Below, in pieces: positions 16,051 through 23,689 of a stretch of DNA of 35,095 bases. Source of the DNA: an uncultured Dorea sp. (GTDB taxonomy: Bacteria; Bacillota; Clostridia; Lachnospirales; Lachnospiraceae); assembly GCA_934295165.1 (NCBI GenBank), contig CAKRAT010000017.1:1-35095 (forward strand), read 5' to 3'. The translations under genes and the position numbers were made by a program. Under the pieces are notes generated by a model. The model had not been told where the DNA came from. It did not search any database and was given only the letters and a program-made list of their open reading frames with translations. Within the stretch, counting starts at the first letter, position 1. Every line of letters starts with the position of its first letter.

Positions 16051-16785
16051 ATGGAACAAAAAACTATCTTAATCACGGGTGCTTCCAGAGGAATTGGAAA
16101 AAGCATCGCATTACGATTCGCATCCCGCGGATATCACACATTTTTAAACTGTTCTTCTTCTGTAGATGAATTAAAAAAACTGTGCACCTATATACGGAAG
16201 AAATATCACACACCTTGTACGATCGTCGTCGGAGATGTCGGTAATCCAGACCATGTCAGAGCTATTTATAACCGGATCTATCAGGATTGCACACACCTCG
16301 ATGTACTTGTCAATAACGCTGGAATCTCTCATATCAATCTTTTATCTGATATGACAGACGAAGACTGGAACCGCATCATTCAGACCAACCTTTCTTCCGT
16401 CTTCTACTGTTGCAGACAGGCTATCCCGCCAATGGTATCCAAACGTTCCGGCAAGATTATTAACATCTCTTCTATGTGGGGTATTTCCGGTGCTTCCTGC
16501 GAAGTTGCTTATTCGGCATCAAAATCCGGCATCAACGGATTTACAAAAGCACTGGCAAAAGAACTGGCTCCCAGCAATGTTCAGGTCAATGCAATTGCGT
16601 GCGGAGTCATTGACACTTCTATGAATGATCAGCTCAGTGCCGAAGAAAGACAGGCCCTGGAAGATGAAATTCCGGCCGGACGCTATGGCACTTCAAAAGA
16701 AATTGCTCAGATGGTATGGAATATTGTGCATGCCCCGGAATATATGACCGGACAGATTATCGGAGTGGATGGAGGATTTTTATAA
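16051..16785 (+). CDS. SDR family oxidoreductase, likely EF-P 5-aminopentanone reductase (YmfI-like) or FabG-like
   Basis: 244 residues from the ATG at 16051, with GGGGAG six bases upstream; the longer frame from 15991 has no ribosome site. Classical short-chain dehydrogenase: TGASRGIG cofactor loop (9-16), NNAG (88-91), and the Ser-Tyr-Lys catalytic set with Tyr154 and Lys158 in AYSASK. The stretch ISSMWGISGASCEVAYSASK resembles YmfI, which reduces the 5-aminopentanone on elongation factor P in Bacillus, more than FabG of fatty acid synthesis. No fab genes or efp are adjacent, which argues against a fatty-acid operon. NADPH use is inferred. Confidence 0.75.
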   Translation: MEQKTILITGASRGIGKSIALRFASRGYHTFLNCSSSVDELKKLCTYIRKKYHTPCTIVVGDVGNPDHVRAIYNRIYQDCTHLDVLVNNAGISHINLLSDMTDEDWNRIIQTNLSSVFYCCRQAIPPMVSKRSGKIINISSMWGISGASCEVAYSASKSGINGFTKALAKELAPSNVQVNAIACGVIDTSMNDQLSAEERQALEDEIPAGRYGTSKEIAQMVWNIVHAPEYMTGQIIGVDGGFL

Positions 16786-16810
16786 TTTTCCCTTCAGATA
16801 TTTAATTGCA

Positions 16811-16887
16811 AAAAGCAGTATATAATATAAAATGGTGCCGTTCCATGCAGTCAATGTCACCTGATTTATATTATATACTGCTCTTTT
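16811..16887. terminator. bidirectional terminator between SDR gene and exonuclease gene
   Basis: An 18-bp perfect stem (16814-16831 with 16865-16882) has a 33-base loop, CTTTT on the plus side and CTTTT on the minus side, between converging genes. Confidence 0.75.
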
Positions 16888-16888
16888 A

Positions 16889-17641
16889 TTACTCCATATC
16901 AAGTTCTACCGGACAATGGTCGGAGCCCATAATCTCCGTATGGATTCTGGCATCTTTCAGACGTGATTTCAAACTCTCAGATGCGCAGAAATAGTCAATA
17001 CGCCATCCTGCGTTTTTCTTTCTCGCACTGAACCGATAAGACCACCATGAGTAAATACCTTCCTGATCCGGATAGAAATAGCGGAACGTATCAAGAAAGC
17101 CTGCATTCAGAAGATCTGTAAACTTTCCTCTTTCTTCATCTGTAAATCCAGCATTTTTACGATTTGTTTTAGGATTTTTCAAGTCAATCTCTTTATGTGC
17201 TACGTTCAGATCTCCGCAGAAGATTACTGGTTTCTTTTCTTCTAATTTCTTAAGATAAGCAAGGAACGCATCTTCCCACTGCATTCTGTAATCCAGTCTT
17301 GCCAGTTCACTCTGTGAATTCGGTGTATACACCGTAATGAAATAAAATTCCTCAAACTCCAGTGTGATCACACGACCTTCTTTATCATGTTCTTCAATTC
17401 CCATACCATAACTTACGGAAATCGGTTCTTCCTTTGTAAATATTGCAGTTCCTGAATATCCTTTTTTCTCTGCATAATTCCAGTACTGATGATATCCCGG
17501 CATATCCAACTCCAGTTGTCCCGCCTGCATCTTTGATTCCTGAATGCAGAAAATATCTGCATCTAATTCATTAAAAACATCCATGAATCCCTTTTGTGCA
17601 CATGCACGGATTCCATTGACATTCCATGATATAAACTTCAT
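16889..17641 (-). CDS. xth: exodeoxyribonuclease III / AP endonuclease
   Basis: 250 residues. Base-excision repair nuclease of the ExoIII family. Seen motifs: SWNVNGIRA (5-13), IQESKM with metal ligand Glu35, YTPNS, GDLNVAH, GWRIDYF and SDHCPV near the end. GGGAGG stands before the ATG. It closely resembles the ExoA type of Firmicutes. It is a single gene; its end is directly beside the shared terminator. Confidence 0.95.
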   Translation of the reverse strand: MKFISWNVNGIRACAQKGFMDVFNELDADIFCIQESKMQAGQLELDMPGYHQYWNYAEKKGYSGTAIFTKEEPISVSYGMGIEEHDKEGRVITLEFEEFYFITVYTPNSQSELARLDYRMQWEDAFLAYLKKLEEKKPVIFCGDLNVAHKEIDLKNPKTNRKNAGFTDEERGKFTDLLNAGFLDTFRYFYPDQEGIYSWWSYRFSARKKNAGWRIDYFCASESLKSRLKDARIHTEIMGSDHCPVELDME

Positions 17642-17750
17642 ATATTCCTCCCGGCTGCCTTTCTATCTTTTTTCCGAAGTGGCACCCTGCTTTTTCTTGC
17701 ATTTCTTCCGAATGCATAACGATATAAAATATGCATTTTTCATTATATTT

Positions 17751-18485
17751 TTAATAATATACTTTTCTCAAAAATAATCCCCTTGCCGGAGCCAGAAATC
17801 CCGCAAGACTTCTGTCCTCTGCCGCAATTACAACCGGCAGCATAGACGCATCTCTCTTTCCCGCTCCGATTTCCAGGAGAGTTCCTGTAAGAATTCTGAC
17901 CATATGATACAAAAATCCCGTACCATAATAAGTAATTCTTACCTTCTCCCCACTGCTCACAATTCTGATATTCGTGATCTTACGAACCGGATCTTTACAT
18001 TCTTTATCATCTGTAAAGCTGGTAAAATTCTTTGGTCCGATCAGATATTTTGTTGCATCACGCATTGCTTCAATATCCAGTTTTTCCGGATAATGATAGC
18101 AGTATCTTCTTGAAAACACATCTGGTTTTTCGCGGCAATCTATATAATACTCGTATTTTTTCCCTTTTGCACTTTTTCGTGCATGAAAACCATTCTTTGC
18201 CAGTTCTACCTTCACAATACGGATATCCTCCGGAAGGTAACGGTTCAGTGAATCTTTCAGCTCTTTTGTATCGTATAATTTGGAAAGCTTTACGCTTGCA
18301 ACCTGTCCACGCGCATGAACACCGGCATCCGTCCTTCCTGATCCATCTATATGCACACGGTATCCGACCAGCTTTCCAATACTCCACTCCAGGATATATT
18401 GAATCGTATTGTCTGTTGTTGCCTGTCTCTGCCACCCCTGATATCTGCTTCCGTCATAGGAAATGGTTAGCTTATATGTTCTCAT
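17751..18485 (-). CDS. truA: tRNA pseudouridine synthase TruA, copy 2
   Basis: 244 residues from the ATG at 18485; GGGTGA five bases upstream overlaps an in-frame GTG start three codons earlier. Motifs: YDGSRYQGWQRQ (10-21), GSGRTDAGVHARG (48-60) with catalytic Asp53, and GTGFLYHMVRILTGTLLEIG. Compared with copy 1 it is more basic and has extra loop residues, so the two may differ in tRNA targets or one may be a TruA-like paralogue of unknown target. It is not beside ecf genes. No clear terminator; a weak 7-bp stem lies at ~17720. Confidence 0.9.
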   Translation of the reverse strand: MRTYKLTISYDGSRYQGWQRQATTDNTIQYILEWSIGKLVGYRVHIDGSGRTDAGVHARGQVASVKLSKLYDTKELKDSLNRYLPEDIRIVKVELAKNGFHARKSAKGKKYEYYIDCREKPDVFSRRYCYHYPEKLDIEAMRDATKYLIGPKNFTSFTDDKECKDPVRKITNIRIVSSGEKVRITYYGTGFLYHMVRILTGTLLEIGAGKRDASMLPVVIAAEDRSLAGFLAPARGLFLRKVYY

Positions 18486-18579
18486 ATTATTCACCCAATC
18501 TATTCTAACGTTTCTTAATTATCTATTTCTATCAGTTTCTATTCATCTATTTTCATTTATCATTTCTTCATACTTTTTG

Positions 18580-18612
18580 AAAAAGGGAGAAGCAAATTTT
18601 TGCTTCTCCCTT
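18580..18612 (-). terminator. intrinsic terminator of nrdR
   Basis: AAGGGAGAAGCA (18583-18594) pairs with TGCTTCTCCCTT (18601-18612). On the minus strand it is followed by TTTTTC. It lies ~40 bases past the nrdR stop. Confidence 0.85.
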
Positions 18613-18650
18613 ATATTCTATCACTTTATCACTTTATAAGCAATTCATTC

Positions 18651-19100
18651 TTATTCTAATATCTTTTTTAATTCGTCCATAAACGTACTTACATCCTTAA
18701 ATTCTCTGTAAACAGATGCAAATCTGACATATGCAACTTCGTCCAGTGCTTTCAATTCTTCCATAACAGCCTCTCCGATCGCACTGCTTGGAATCTCTTT
18801 CTCTTCCAGACTGAATACCTTCGTCTCAATTCTGTCTACAACTTTCTGGATATCTGCCGTTGCAACCGGTCTTTTATAACATGCACGGACAACACCATTC
18901 TCTACTTTACGGCGGTCATATTGTTCTCTTGTATTATCTTTCTTAATTACAGTCAGCGGAATCGTCTCTACTTTCTCATAGGTAGTAAAACGTTTCCCAC
19001 ATATATCACAGGATCGGCGGCGTCTGATCGAGCTTCCGTCTTCTGCCGGTCTGGAATCAATTACTCTTGTATCCGGATTATTACAATATGGGCATTTCAT
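18651..19100 (-). CDS. nrdR: transcriptional repressor NrdR
   Basis: 149 residues from the ATG at 19100 (AAAGGAA upstream); a longer frame starting at 19181 adds 27 unlike residues and was rejected. A zinc ribbon with Cys3, Cys6, Cys31 and Cys34 is followed by an ATP-cone (about 49-139) beginning VIKKDN. NrdR senses ATP/dATP and represses ribonucleotide reductase genes. A palindrome over its own promoter suggests autoregulation. ylmC lies just upstream, the usual clostridial order sigE-sigG-ylmC-nrdR, though the sigma genes are absent here. Confidence 0.97.
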   Translation of the reverse strand: MKCPYCNNPDTRVIDSRPAEDGSSIRRRRSCDICGKRFTTYEKVETIPLTVIKKDNTREQYDRRKVENGVVRACYKRPVATADIQKVVDRIETKVFSLEEKEIPSSAIGEAVMEELKALDEVAYVRFASVYREFKDVSTFMDELKKILE

Positions 19101-19132
19101 CTGATTCGTTCCTTTCTGTCTGTCGTTCAATC

Positions 19133-19148
19133 CTATATTCAAATATAG
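19133..19148. promoter_or_regulatory. palindrome at the nrdR start of transcription
   Basis: CTATATTCAAATATAG is a 16-bp site with perfect 7-base arms, overlapping the -10 and start of nrdR. It resembles the ACACTATATATAGTGT type of NrdR box in its core. Confidence 0.5.
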
Positions 19149-19175
19149 TATATCTTTTTCAAAATAAGAAGTCAA
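19147..19175 (-). promoter_or_regulatory. nrdR promoter
   Basis: TTGACT (19175-19170), 17-base spacer, TATACT (19152-19147) on the minus strand: near-consensus sigma-A promoter between ylmC and nrdR. Confidence 0.8.
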
Positions 19176-19186
19176 ACACATTTCTT

Positions 19187-19435
19187 TTATTTTTCTTCAT
19201 GAATTTCTACCAGAATCAGATCCGGACCGATTCTTTTGATGCAGGAAAATGGTATAATATACTCTGTTCCGTCTCCAAAAAAATTACACCATTTTCCACC
19301 TTCTGGAACAACAAGCGCTTCTATACATCCTTTACAATCATCAATGATCACATCATCGATATATCCCAGTTTTTTACAATCACAACAGTTGATCACTTCT
19401 TTTTTGGCCAGTTCACATAACCGGACTCTGGACAT
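19187..19435 (-). CDS. YlmC/YmxH family PRC-barrel sporulation protein
   Basis: 82 residues. Begins MSRVRLCELAKKEVIN and contains the PRC-barrel core LGYIDDVIIDDCKGCIEALVV. Members are linked by genome context to sporulation sigma genes; no biochemical role is firmly known. Cys17-Cys18 and Cys20 form an unusual Cys cluster. GGAGGTGG lies before the ATG. It is transcribed toward nrdR with its own AT-rich upstream region (TATAAT at 19507-19502). Confidence 0.85.
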   Translation of the reverse strand: MSRVRLCELAKKEVINCCDCKKLGYIDDVIIDDCKGCIEALVVPEGGKWCNFFGDGTEYIIPFSCIKRIGPDLILVEIHEEK

Positions 19436-19567
19436 ATGCCTTCCACCTCCCCGTCAGACTTCGGACTACTTATCCACATTTTCATAACTTCTGTTCTCTA
19501 TATTATATGCAATCGTCTTTCATTCTGATCGTCCATTCCAGGATGCAGAGGCAGCTGGCAGCTTCTA

Positions 19568-19625
19568 TTGCATACTTTTGTATCTGCAGAATCTGCCACC
19601 GGCAGCTTCTTTCAAACGCATGGAG
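19568..19625 (-). repeat. dispersed intergenic repeat, copy 4 (best copy)
   Basis: On the minus strand: ATGCGTTTGAAAGAAGCTGC, CGGTGGCAGATTCTGCAGAT, then ACAAAAGTATGCAA. The core CTGCC-ACC-GGCAG is a palindrome. A related flank continues to ~19545 with GAAGCTGCCAGCTGCC. It lies between ylmC and the ferredoxin terminator. Confidence 0.75.
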
Positions 19626-19627
19626 AT

Positions 19628-19673
19628 AAAAAACCTGTACATACACGGCTTTATCGTGTCTGTACAGGTTTTA
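19628..19673 (-). terminator. intrinsic terminator of the ferredoxin gene
   Basis: On the minus strand AAAACCTGTACAGACACG pairs with CGTGTATGTACAGGTTTT (three unpaired positions) around ATAAAGC, then a run of T. It is a few bases past the ferredoxin stop. Confidence 0.85.
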
Positions 19674-19677
19674 CTAT

Positions 19678-19863
19678 TTACTCTTCAATTACAATGACAG
19701 CTACCGGACATTCTTCCTTCGCTTCGATTGCGGCACTTTCATGCTCCGGTGTCACCTTCGCATATGCTTCCGCCACCCCGTCTTCGTCAAACCGAAACAC
19801 CTCCGGACATGTTGCAACACAGGCTCCGCAGGAAATACATCCATCCACTACTTCTGCTTTCAT
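19678..19863 (-). CDS. single-cluster [4Fe-4S] ferredoxin
   Basis: 61 residues from the ATG at 19863, with AAGGAGGG upstream; 29 extra codons of a longer frame are unlike ferredoxin. Low-potential electron carrier. Cys9-x2-Cys12-x2-Cys15 plus Cys52 in ECPVAVI fit the Thermotoga-type one-cluster ferredoxin, while Cys19 in TCP would be free or paired. Very acidic, as usual. No partner oxidoreductase is adjacent, so it serves general metabolism. Confidence 0.95.
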   Translation of the reverse strand: MKAEVVDGCISCGACVATCPEVFRFDEDGVAEAYAKVTPEHESAAIEAKEECPVAVIVIEE

Positions 19864-20000
19864 GAAACATCCCTCCTTGTATTTTCCGATCCCGCTTTTT
19901 ACTAAGCATAAGATCAAAACTTCTACAACAGTATGTCCCATTCCATGCAAATTATTCTCCGGCTGTCATTTTATAGATCAGCAGACTCTCTGATCTTTTT

Positions 20001-20034
20001 TATTTGATTACTATTTGATTACTATTTGATCACT
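20001..20034. repeat. short tandem repeat across the arcC stop codon
   Basis: Three copies of an 11-base unit TATTTGATTAC (last one diverged to TATTTGATCAC) cover the final two codons, the stop and the next 22 bases of arcC. Confidence 0.85.
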
Positions 20035-20951
20035 GTACCAGTCTTTCCTTTGACTGCATCATCCAGTTTGTCAATGGATGTGATCAGTGCACTTCTTCCT
20101 TCTCTCTTTTCAAGGAATTCTACGGCTGCTCTGAATTTTGGATACATATTGTATTTTCCAAAATGTCCTTCTTCCATGTAAGCTTTTGCCTGTTCAACAC
20201 TAATTTCACCCAGTTCTTCCTCTTCCGGTCTGTCCATGTTGATCTTAACTTTTTCAACACTGGTCAGAATGATCAGTTCATCGGCATCTGTCTCTTCTGC
20301 CATCTTTCCGGCTGTTAAGTCTTTTTCGATAACCGCACTGGCACCTTTCAGACGATGATCCTGTTCCAGTACCGGAATACCACCGCCGCCGCAGGCAATT
20401 ACAACCTGATCTGCATCCAGCAGTGCTTTGACTGCATCAATCTCTACGATGCTGACCGGATTCGGAGCTGATACAATACGACGGAATCCTTTGCCAGGTT
20501 CTTCTACAACATAGTTACCTTTCTTTCGTTCTGCATTTGCTTCTTCTGCATCCATATAACGGCCAAGTACCTTGGTCGGTGTATAGAACGCTTCATCGTA
20601 TGGATCAACAATCACCTGCGTCAGGATTGTGCTGACTGTTCTGTAGATCCCACGGTCCATCAGTTCTTCACGAATCGCATTCTGAAGGTCATATCCGATA
20701 TATCCCTGACTCATTGCAGAACATACAGACATTGGTGCTGCTGTATAATCTTCATGCTGTTTTGCAAATTCATTCATTGCTGTATGGATCATACCTACCT
20801 GAGGTGCATTACTGTGTGTGACCGCAACCTGATATCCCTTTTCGATCAGATCACCGATTACTTTTGCTGTCTTCTTAACTGCTTCTTTCTGTTCTGGTAA
20901 TGTAGTACCAAGTGCTCTGTGTCCTAATGCAACTACTACTCTTTTTTTCAT
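20022..20951 (-). CDS. arcC: carbamate kinase
   Basis: 309 residues. Catalyses ATP formation from carbamoyl phosphate and ADP at the end of arginine, agmatine or purine/allantoin breakdown. Family blocks: ALGHRALGTTLPEQ (8-21) where the common form is GGNAL, VTHSNAPQVG, VVACGGGGIPV-like VVIACGGGGIPV, LTAGKMAEETDADELIILT. The region GKYNMYPKFRAAVEFLE differs from the usual GSMLPKV. It stands alone: no arcA, argF or transporter nearby. The end of the gene and the following bases carry three near-copies of an 11-base unit around the stop codon. Start ATG with AGAGG upstream. Confidence 0.85.
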   Translation of the reverse strand: MKKRVVVALGHRALGTTLPEQKEAVKKTAKVIGDLIEKGYQVAVTHSNAPQVGMIHTAMNEFAKQHEDYTAAPMSVCSAMSQGYIGYDLQNAIREELMDRGIYRTVSTILTQVIVDPYDEAFYTPTKVLGRYMDAEEANAERKKGNYVVEEPGKGFRRIVSAPNPVSIVEIDAVKALLDADQVVIACGGGGIPVLEQDHRLKGASAVIEKDLTAGKMAEETDADELIILTSVEKVKINMDRPEEEELGEISVEQAKAYMEEGHFGKYNMYPKFRAAVEFLEKREGRSALITSIDKLDDAVKGKTGTVIK

Positions 20952-21003
20952 AATCTATACCTCTGCTTTTCTAGTATTTTTCTACGAAATAATATATAAG
21001 AAA

Positions 21004-21032
21004 ATTATAGTATTTTTGTTTATAAAATGCAA
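21004..21032 (-). promoter_or_regulatory. arcC promoter
   Basis: TTGCAT (21032-21027), 17-base spacer, TATAAT (21009-21004) on the minus strand, with a ~46-base leader. Confidence 0.75.
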
Positions 21033-21084
21033 TATTTTTCCTCTCTATTCCGCAATCATTCTGTCATTGGATATATTTTTCTCA

Positions 21085-21714
21085 TTATAATCTGTCAAAA
21101 TCCATATCCTGCAGTTCTGTAAATGACTTAATCGATGGATATCCGCCTTCTACTTCACCAAATCCATACGACGCAAAGATCATTGGTACTTCCGCTTCCT
21201 TACACGCATTGGCATCTCCCTGGGTGTCTCCTACATACACTGCTTCATCCAGTCCGTTCCTTTCCATAATGATACGGATATTTTCTCCTTTTAATCTGCC
21301 TGTATATGCCGGACAGGTGAAATCTTTGAAATACTCACCCAGTCCGGAATTCTTAAAAAATGCTTCTATGTATCCGTCCTGACAGTTACTTACTATATAC
21401 AATGGATATTTTTTGCTCAGTGCTTTGATCGTCTCTGGTACACCATCGTAAATCACACACGGGCCGGCTGCTACCAGTTCATTTTCATATACCATCATCT
21501 TGCCGAGAAGTTCCATTCTCTCTTTTTCCGGCAGTTCCGGGAAGAGGCTTTCTGCGATCGCATCCATCGGTTTACCGAATTCTTTCTGCAGACCTTCTAC
21601 CGTTAAGATCTCGTGACCTTCCATCTCTTCCTGTAATACTTTATTCCATGCAACCGCAACTTCCTTTGTAGAATCCCATAAAGTTCCGTCTACGTCAAAT
21701 ATAATTCCCTTCAT
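21085..21714 (-). CDS. HAD family hydrolase (subfamily IA, phosphoglycolate phosphatase-like)
   Basis: 209 residues. Motif I DVDGTLWDS (7-15), motif II VSNCQ, motif III Lys in GRLKGEN and motif IV VGDTQGDANAC are all present. A helical cap sits between motifs I and II. Substrates in this subfamily vary (phosphoglycolate, sugar phosphates, nucleotides) and cannot be told. Cytoplasmic. Good ribosome site ACGGAGG. Monocistronic by appearance. Confidence 0.9.
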   Translation of the reverse strand: MKGIIFDVDGTLWDSTKEVAVAWNKVLQEEMEGHEILTVEGLQKEFGKPMDAIAESLFPELPEKERMELLGKMMVYENELVAAGPCVIYDGVPETIKALSKKYPLYIVSNCQDGYIEAFFKNSGLGEYFKDFTCPAYTGRLKGENIRIIMERNGLDEAVYVGDTQGDANACKEAEVPMIFASYGFGEVEGGYPSIKSFTELQDMDFDRL

Positions 21715-21781
21715 TTGTGCCTCCGTTATCTGTTCCTTTTTATAATCGTTTTTTCAGGATTATTTTTATGTTTATTTTTTT

Positions 21782-21810
21782 AGTATACTATTTTCATATC
21801 TTTCCTACAA
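21782..21810 (-). promoter_or_regulatory. promoter of the HAD hydrolase gene
   Basis: TTGTAG (21810-21805), 17-base spacer, TATACT (21787-21782) on the minus strand, giving a ~60-base leader. Confidence 0.7.
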
Positions 21811-21881
21811 GAGCAGACACTTACGAATTCTGGATTTCTATCTTTATCCATCTGAAGATTCCCAAGGTGTACACCATACTT

Positions 21882-21986
21882 TTATGTGTTTTTTAGTTCT
21901 TTCCATTCTTCCGCCGACAGTTTCTTTTCAAATACTTTCTTTTTTCCAACTTTCATTATAATATTTACATCTGAAACGTCCTTCAT
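21882..21986 (-). CDS. possible 34-residue small protein or gene remnant
   Basis: In the 476-base gap between the HAD gene and dapB the minus strand has an ATG at 21986 with AAGGAAG about five bases upstream, reading MKDVSDVNIIMKVGKKKVFE and on to SAEEWKELKNT and a TAA. The composition (basic middle, EEWKEL end) looks protein-like. The frame stays open for about 14 codons upstream of the ATG, so it may be the tail of a decayed longer gene. No family was recognised. Confidence 0.3.
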   Translation of the reverse strand: MKDVSDVNIIMKVGKKKVFEKKLSAEEWKELKNT

Positions 21987-22176
21987 ATATGCTTCCTTCG
22001 ATGCACGGATGTTTAAATTTCTATTTATTCATATCTATTTATGCAAACACTCCTGTTCAAAATTTTCCGTCATTTTCTGATTTCTGCATATCCGCCAGAT
22101 AATCACTGTGTTATACTGGACTTAGTTTACAGCAAGTCTGAATATACAGTTATATAAATAATGTGACCGGACTGCG
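21987..22176. other. upstream region of dapB
   Basis: AT-rich spacer without a gene. TTTACA near 22123-22128 followed by TTATAT/TATATA 18-19 bases later could be the dapB promoter; an earlier TATACT lies near 22112. No lysine riboswitch-like structure was recognised. Confidence 0.3.
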
Positions 22177-22190
22177 AAAGGAGAATGGAT

Positions 22191-22988
22191 ATGAAAGTTA
22201 TTGTAATCGGACCAAGGGGAAAAATGGGGAAATTAATTACACAGGTCGCTGCCAGCCGCAATGATATGGAGCTCGTCGCCGGAATCGCACCAAAAGGACG
22301 GGATTATGTCGGAAAAGATCTCGGAACTGTCGCTATGACAGGATCAGAACTCGGCGTTCCTGTGACCGACGATCTGGAAAGTGTGATTGACTCCTGTGAT
22401 GTCATCATTGATTTTTCTACTAAAGAGATGGCTATGGAAGTCCTGGAGCTCGCCATTGCACATAAGAAAGCGCTGGTATGCGGTTCCACCGGATTCTCAG
22501 CCGAAGAGATGACACGCTTCGAAGATGCCGGAAAGCAGATTCCAATGCTTTATGCTGCCAATACTTCCAAGCTTGTCAATATCATGAACAAGCTTCTGGA
22601 ACTCGTAACTACAACATTAAAAGATGAGATTGATATCGAGATCCTGGAAATGCATGATCAGTGGAAGAAGGATGCTCCAAGTGGAACTTCCAAAGAAATG
22701 GGTGAGATCATGGCGCATGCTCTCGGCAAAGAACTAAGCGACATTGCTGTCTATGGACGTGAGGGAGAATCTCCTCGTGAACCTGGAACGATCGGTTATC
22801 ATTCTCTCCGTGCAGGTAACATTCCAAGCAGCCATACGGTATTCTTCGGAGGCATGGGAGAACGACTTGAGATTACACATCATTCCTATAACTGGGAATG
22901 CTTTGCGAGAGGAGCTTGTGACTGTGCAGCTTATCTTGATGGGAAAGAGCCGGGGTTCTATTCGATTAAGGATGTGCTGGGGATTTAA
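22191..22988 (+). CDS. dapB: 4-hydroxy-tetrahydrodipicolinate reductase, variant form
   Basis: 265 residues from the ATG at 22191; the ATG six bases earlier is too close to AAAGGAG. NAD(P)H-dependent step of lysine/diaminopimelate synthesis. Rossmann motif GPRGKMG (7-13), DFST (74-77), GSTGFS (98-103) and DAPSGT (161-166) are present. The active-site block reads EMHDQWKKDAPSGT: the proton donor His155 and Lys159 are kept, but the second His of the usual EAHH is Asp156. The C-terminus (HHSYNWECFARGA) also departs from the common HRASSR form. It has no dapA neighbour. It may be a second, divergent DapB or a related dehydrogenase. Confidence 0.8.
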   Translation: MKVIVIGPRGKMGKLITQVAASRNDMELVAGIAPKGRDYVGKDLGTVAMTGSELGVPVTDDLESVIDSCDVIIDFSTKEMAMEVLELAIAHKKALVCGSTGFSAEEMTRFEDAGKQIPMLYAANTSKLVNIMNKLLELVTTTLKDEIDIEILEMHDQWKKDAPSGTSKEMGEIMAHALGKELSDIAVYGREGESPREPGTIGYHSLRAGNIPSSHTVFFGGMGERLEITHHSYNWECFARGACDCAAYLDGKEPGFYSIKDVLGI

Positions 22989-22989
22989 T

Positions 22990-23061
22990 TTATCATCGCG
23001 GCCTCTCAGTCCATGAGAGGCCAATGATAATAAATTCAATAACAGAGTTGTAACCTCTGTT
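22990..23061. terminator. two consecutive hairpins downstream of dapB
   Basis: GGCCTCTCA (23000-23008) pairs with TGAGAGGCC (23014-23022), extended outward by TTATCAT/ATGATAA. A second hairpin AACAGAG/CTCTGTT is at 23041-23047/23055-23061. T tracts are poor, so these may protect or process the dapB transcript rather than terminate it strictly. Confidence 0.5.
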
Positions 23062-23271
23062 TATCTCCAAAAAATTGTGACATTCTCCTTGATTTTCTGG
23101 CTTTTTTGTCATCACATGTCCATAAAAGTCTGCCCGTTGTAAGTCATGCAAGTAACGGATCCTTTTAAACACACTTCCAGTATCACAATAGTTACGGTTC
23201 CGCTGTTGAATCATTAAAGCACGCGACTCGGCTATCTTACTTTTCTTCCGACCGGGTATCAGCCGCTTCAT
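22993..23271 (-). CDS. unrecognised 92-residue open frame after trxA
   Basis: The frame opens at an ATG three bases after the trxA stop and runs through the whole gap into the dapB hairpin. The product is basic, without signal peptide or known motif, and includes IRYLHDLQRADFYGHVMTKK. There is no ribosome site at the ATG, though coupling to trxA is possible. The last ~20 codons are made of the two hairpins, which argues against coding there. It may be a decayed gene. I do not recognise it. Confidence 0.25.
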   Translation of the reverse strand: MKRLIPGRKKSKIAESRALMIQQRNRNYCDTGSVFKRIRYLHDLQRADFYGHVMTKKPENQGECHNFLEINRGYNSVIEFIIIGLSWTERPR

Positions 23272-23274
23272 GCA

Positions 23275-23583
23275 TTAAACAACAAGCCCTTCAAGTTCCT
23301 CTTTGGACATCACACCCATGTCTCTTTTTGCAACTTCTCCATCCTTAAACACAAGGAATGTCGGAATGGACATTACACGGTACTGTCTTGCAAGTTCCGG
23401 TTCCTGATCTACATCGAGCTTGCATACTTTGATATCTGTACGTTCTTCTGCAATCTCTTCCACCAACGGTCCCATTGTCTGGCATGGACCGCACCATGTT
23501 GCCCAGAAGTCTACCAGTACAGGTACTTTTGATTCTAATACTTCCTCGTTAAAATTGTCTTTTGACAAATGTACAATTGCCAT
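23275..23583 (-). CDS. trxA: thioredoxin
   Basis: 102 residues, full thioredoxin fold. The redox site WCGPC has Cys31 and Cys34; the cis-proline is in SIPTFLVFKDGE. Cytoplasmic disulfide reductant. AGAGG lies ahead of the ATG. No thioredoxin reductase gene adjoins it. An unexplained open frame follows directly. Confidence 0.97.
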   Translation of the reverse strand: MAIVHLSKDNFNEEVLESKVPVLVDFWATWCGPCQTMGPLVEEIAEERTDIKVCKLDVDQEPELARQYRVMSIPTFLVFKDGEVAKRDMGVMSKEELEGLVV

Positions 23584-23689
23584 ATCTATTTCCTCTCTTT
23601 CGTAATGACTGTTATCATGTAACTACATGCTTATTATAACCGATTCTCCCAGGTTATCCATATCTATTCTATAAAATATTCTGAAAAAA

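Noticed and set aside
21987..22190. Lysine riboswitch before dapB
   Set aside because: No conserved L-box blocks or terminator hairpin were visible in the AT-rich spacer.
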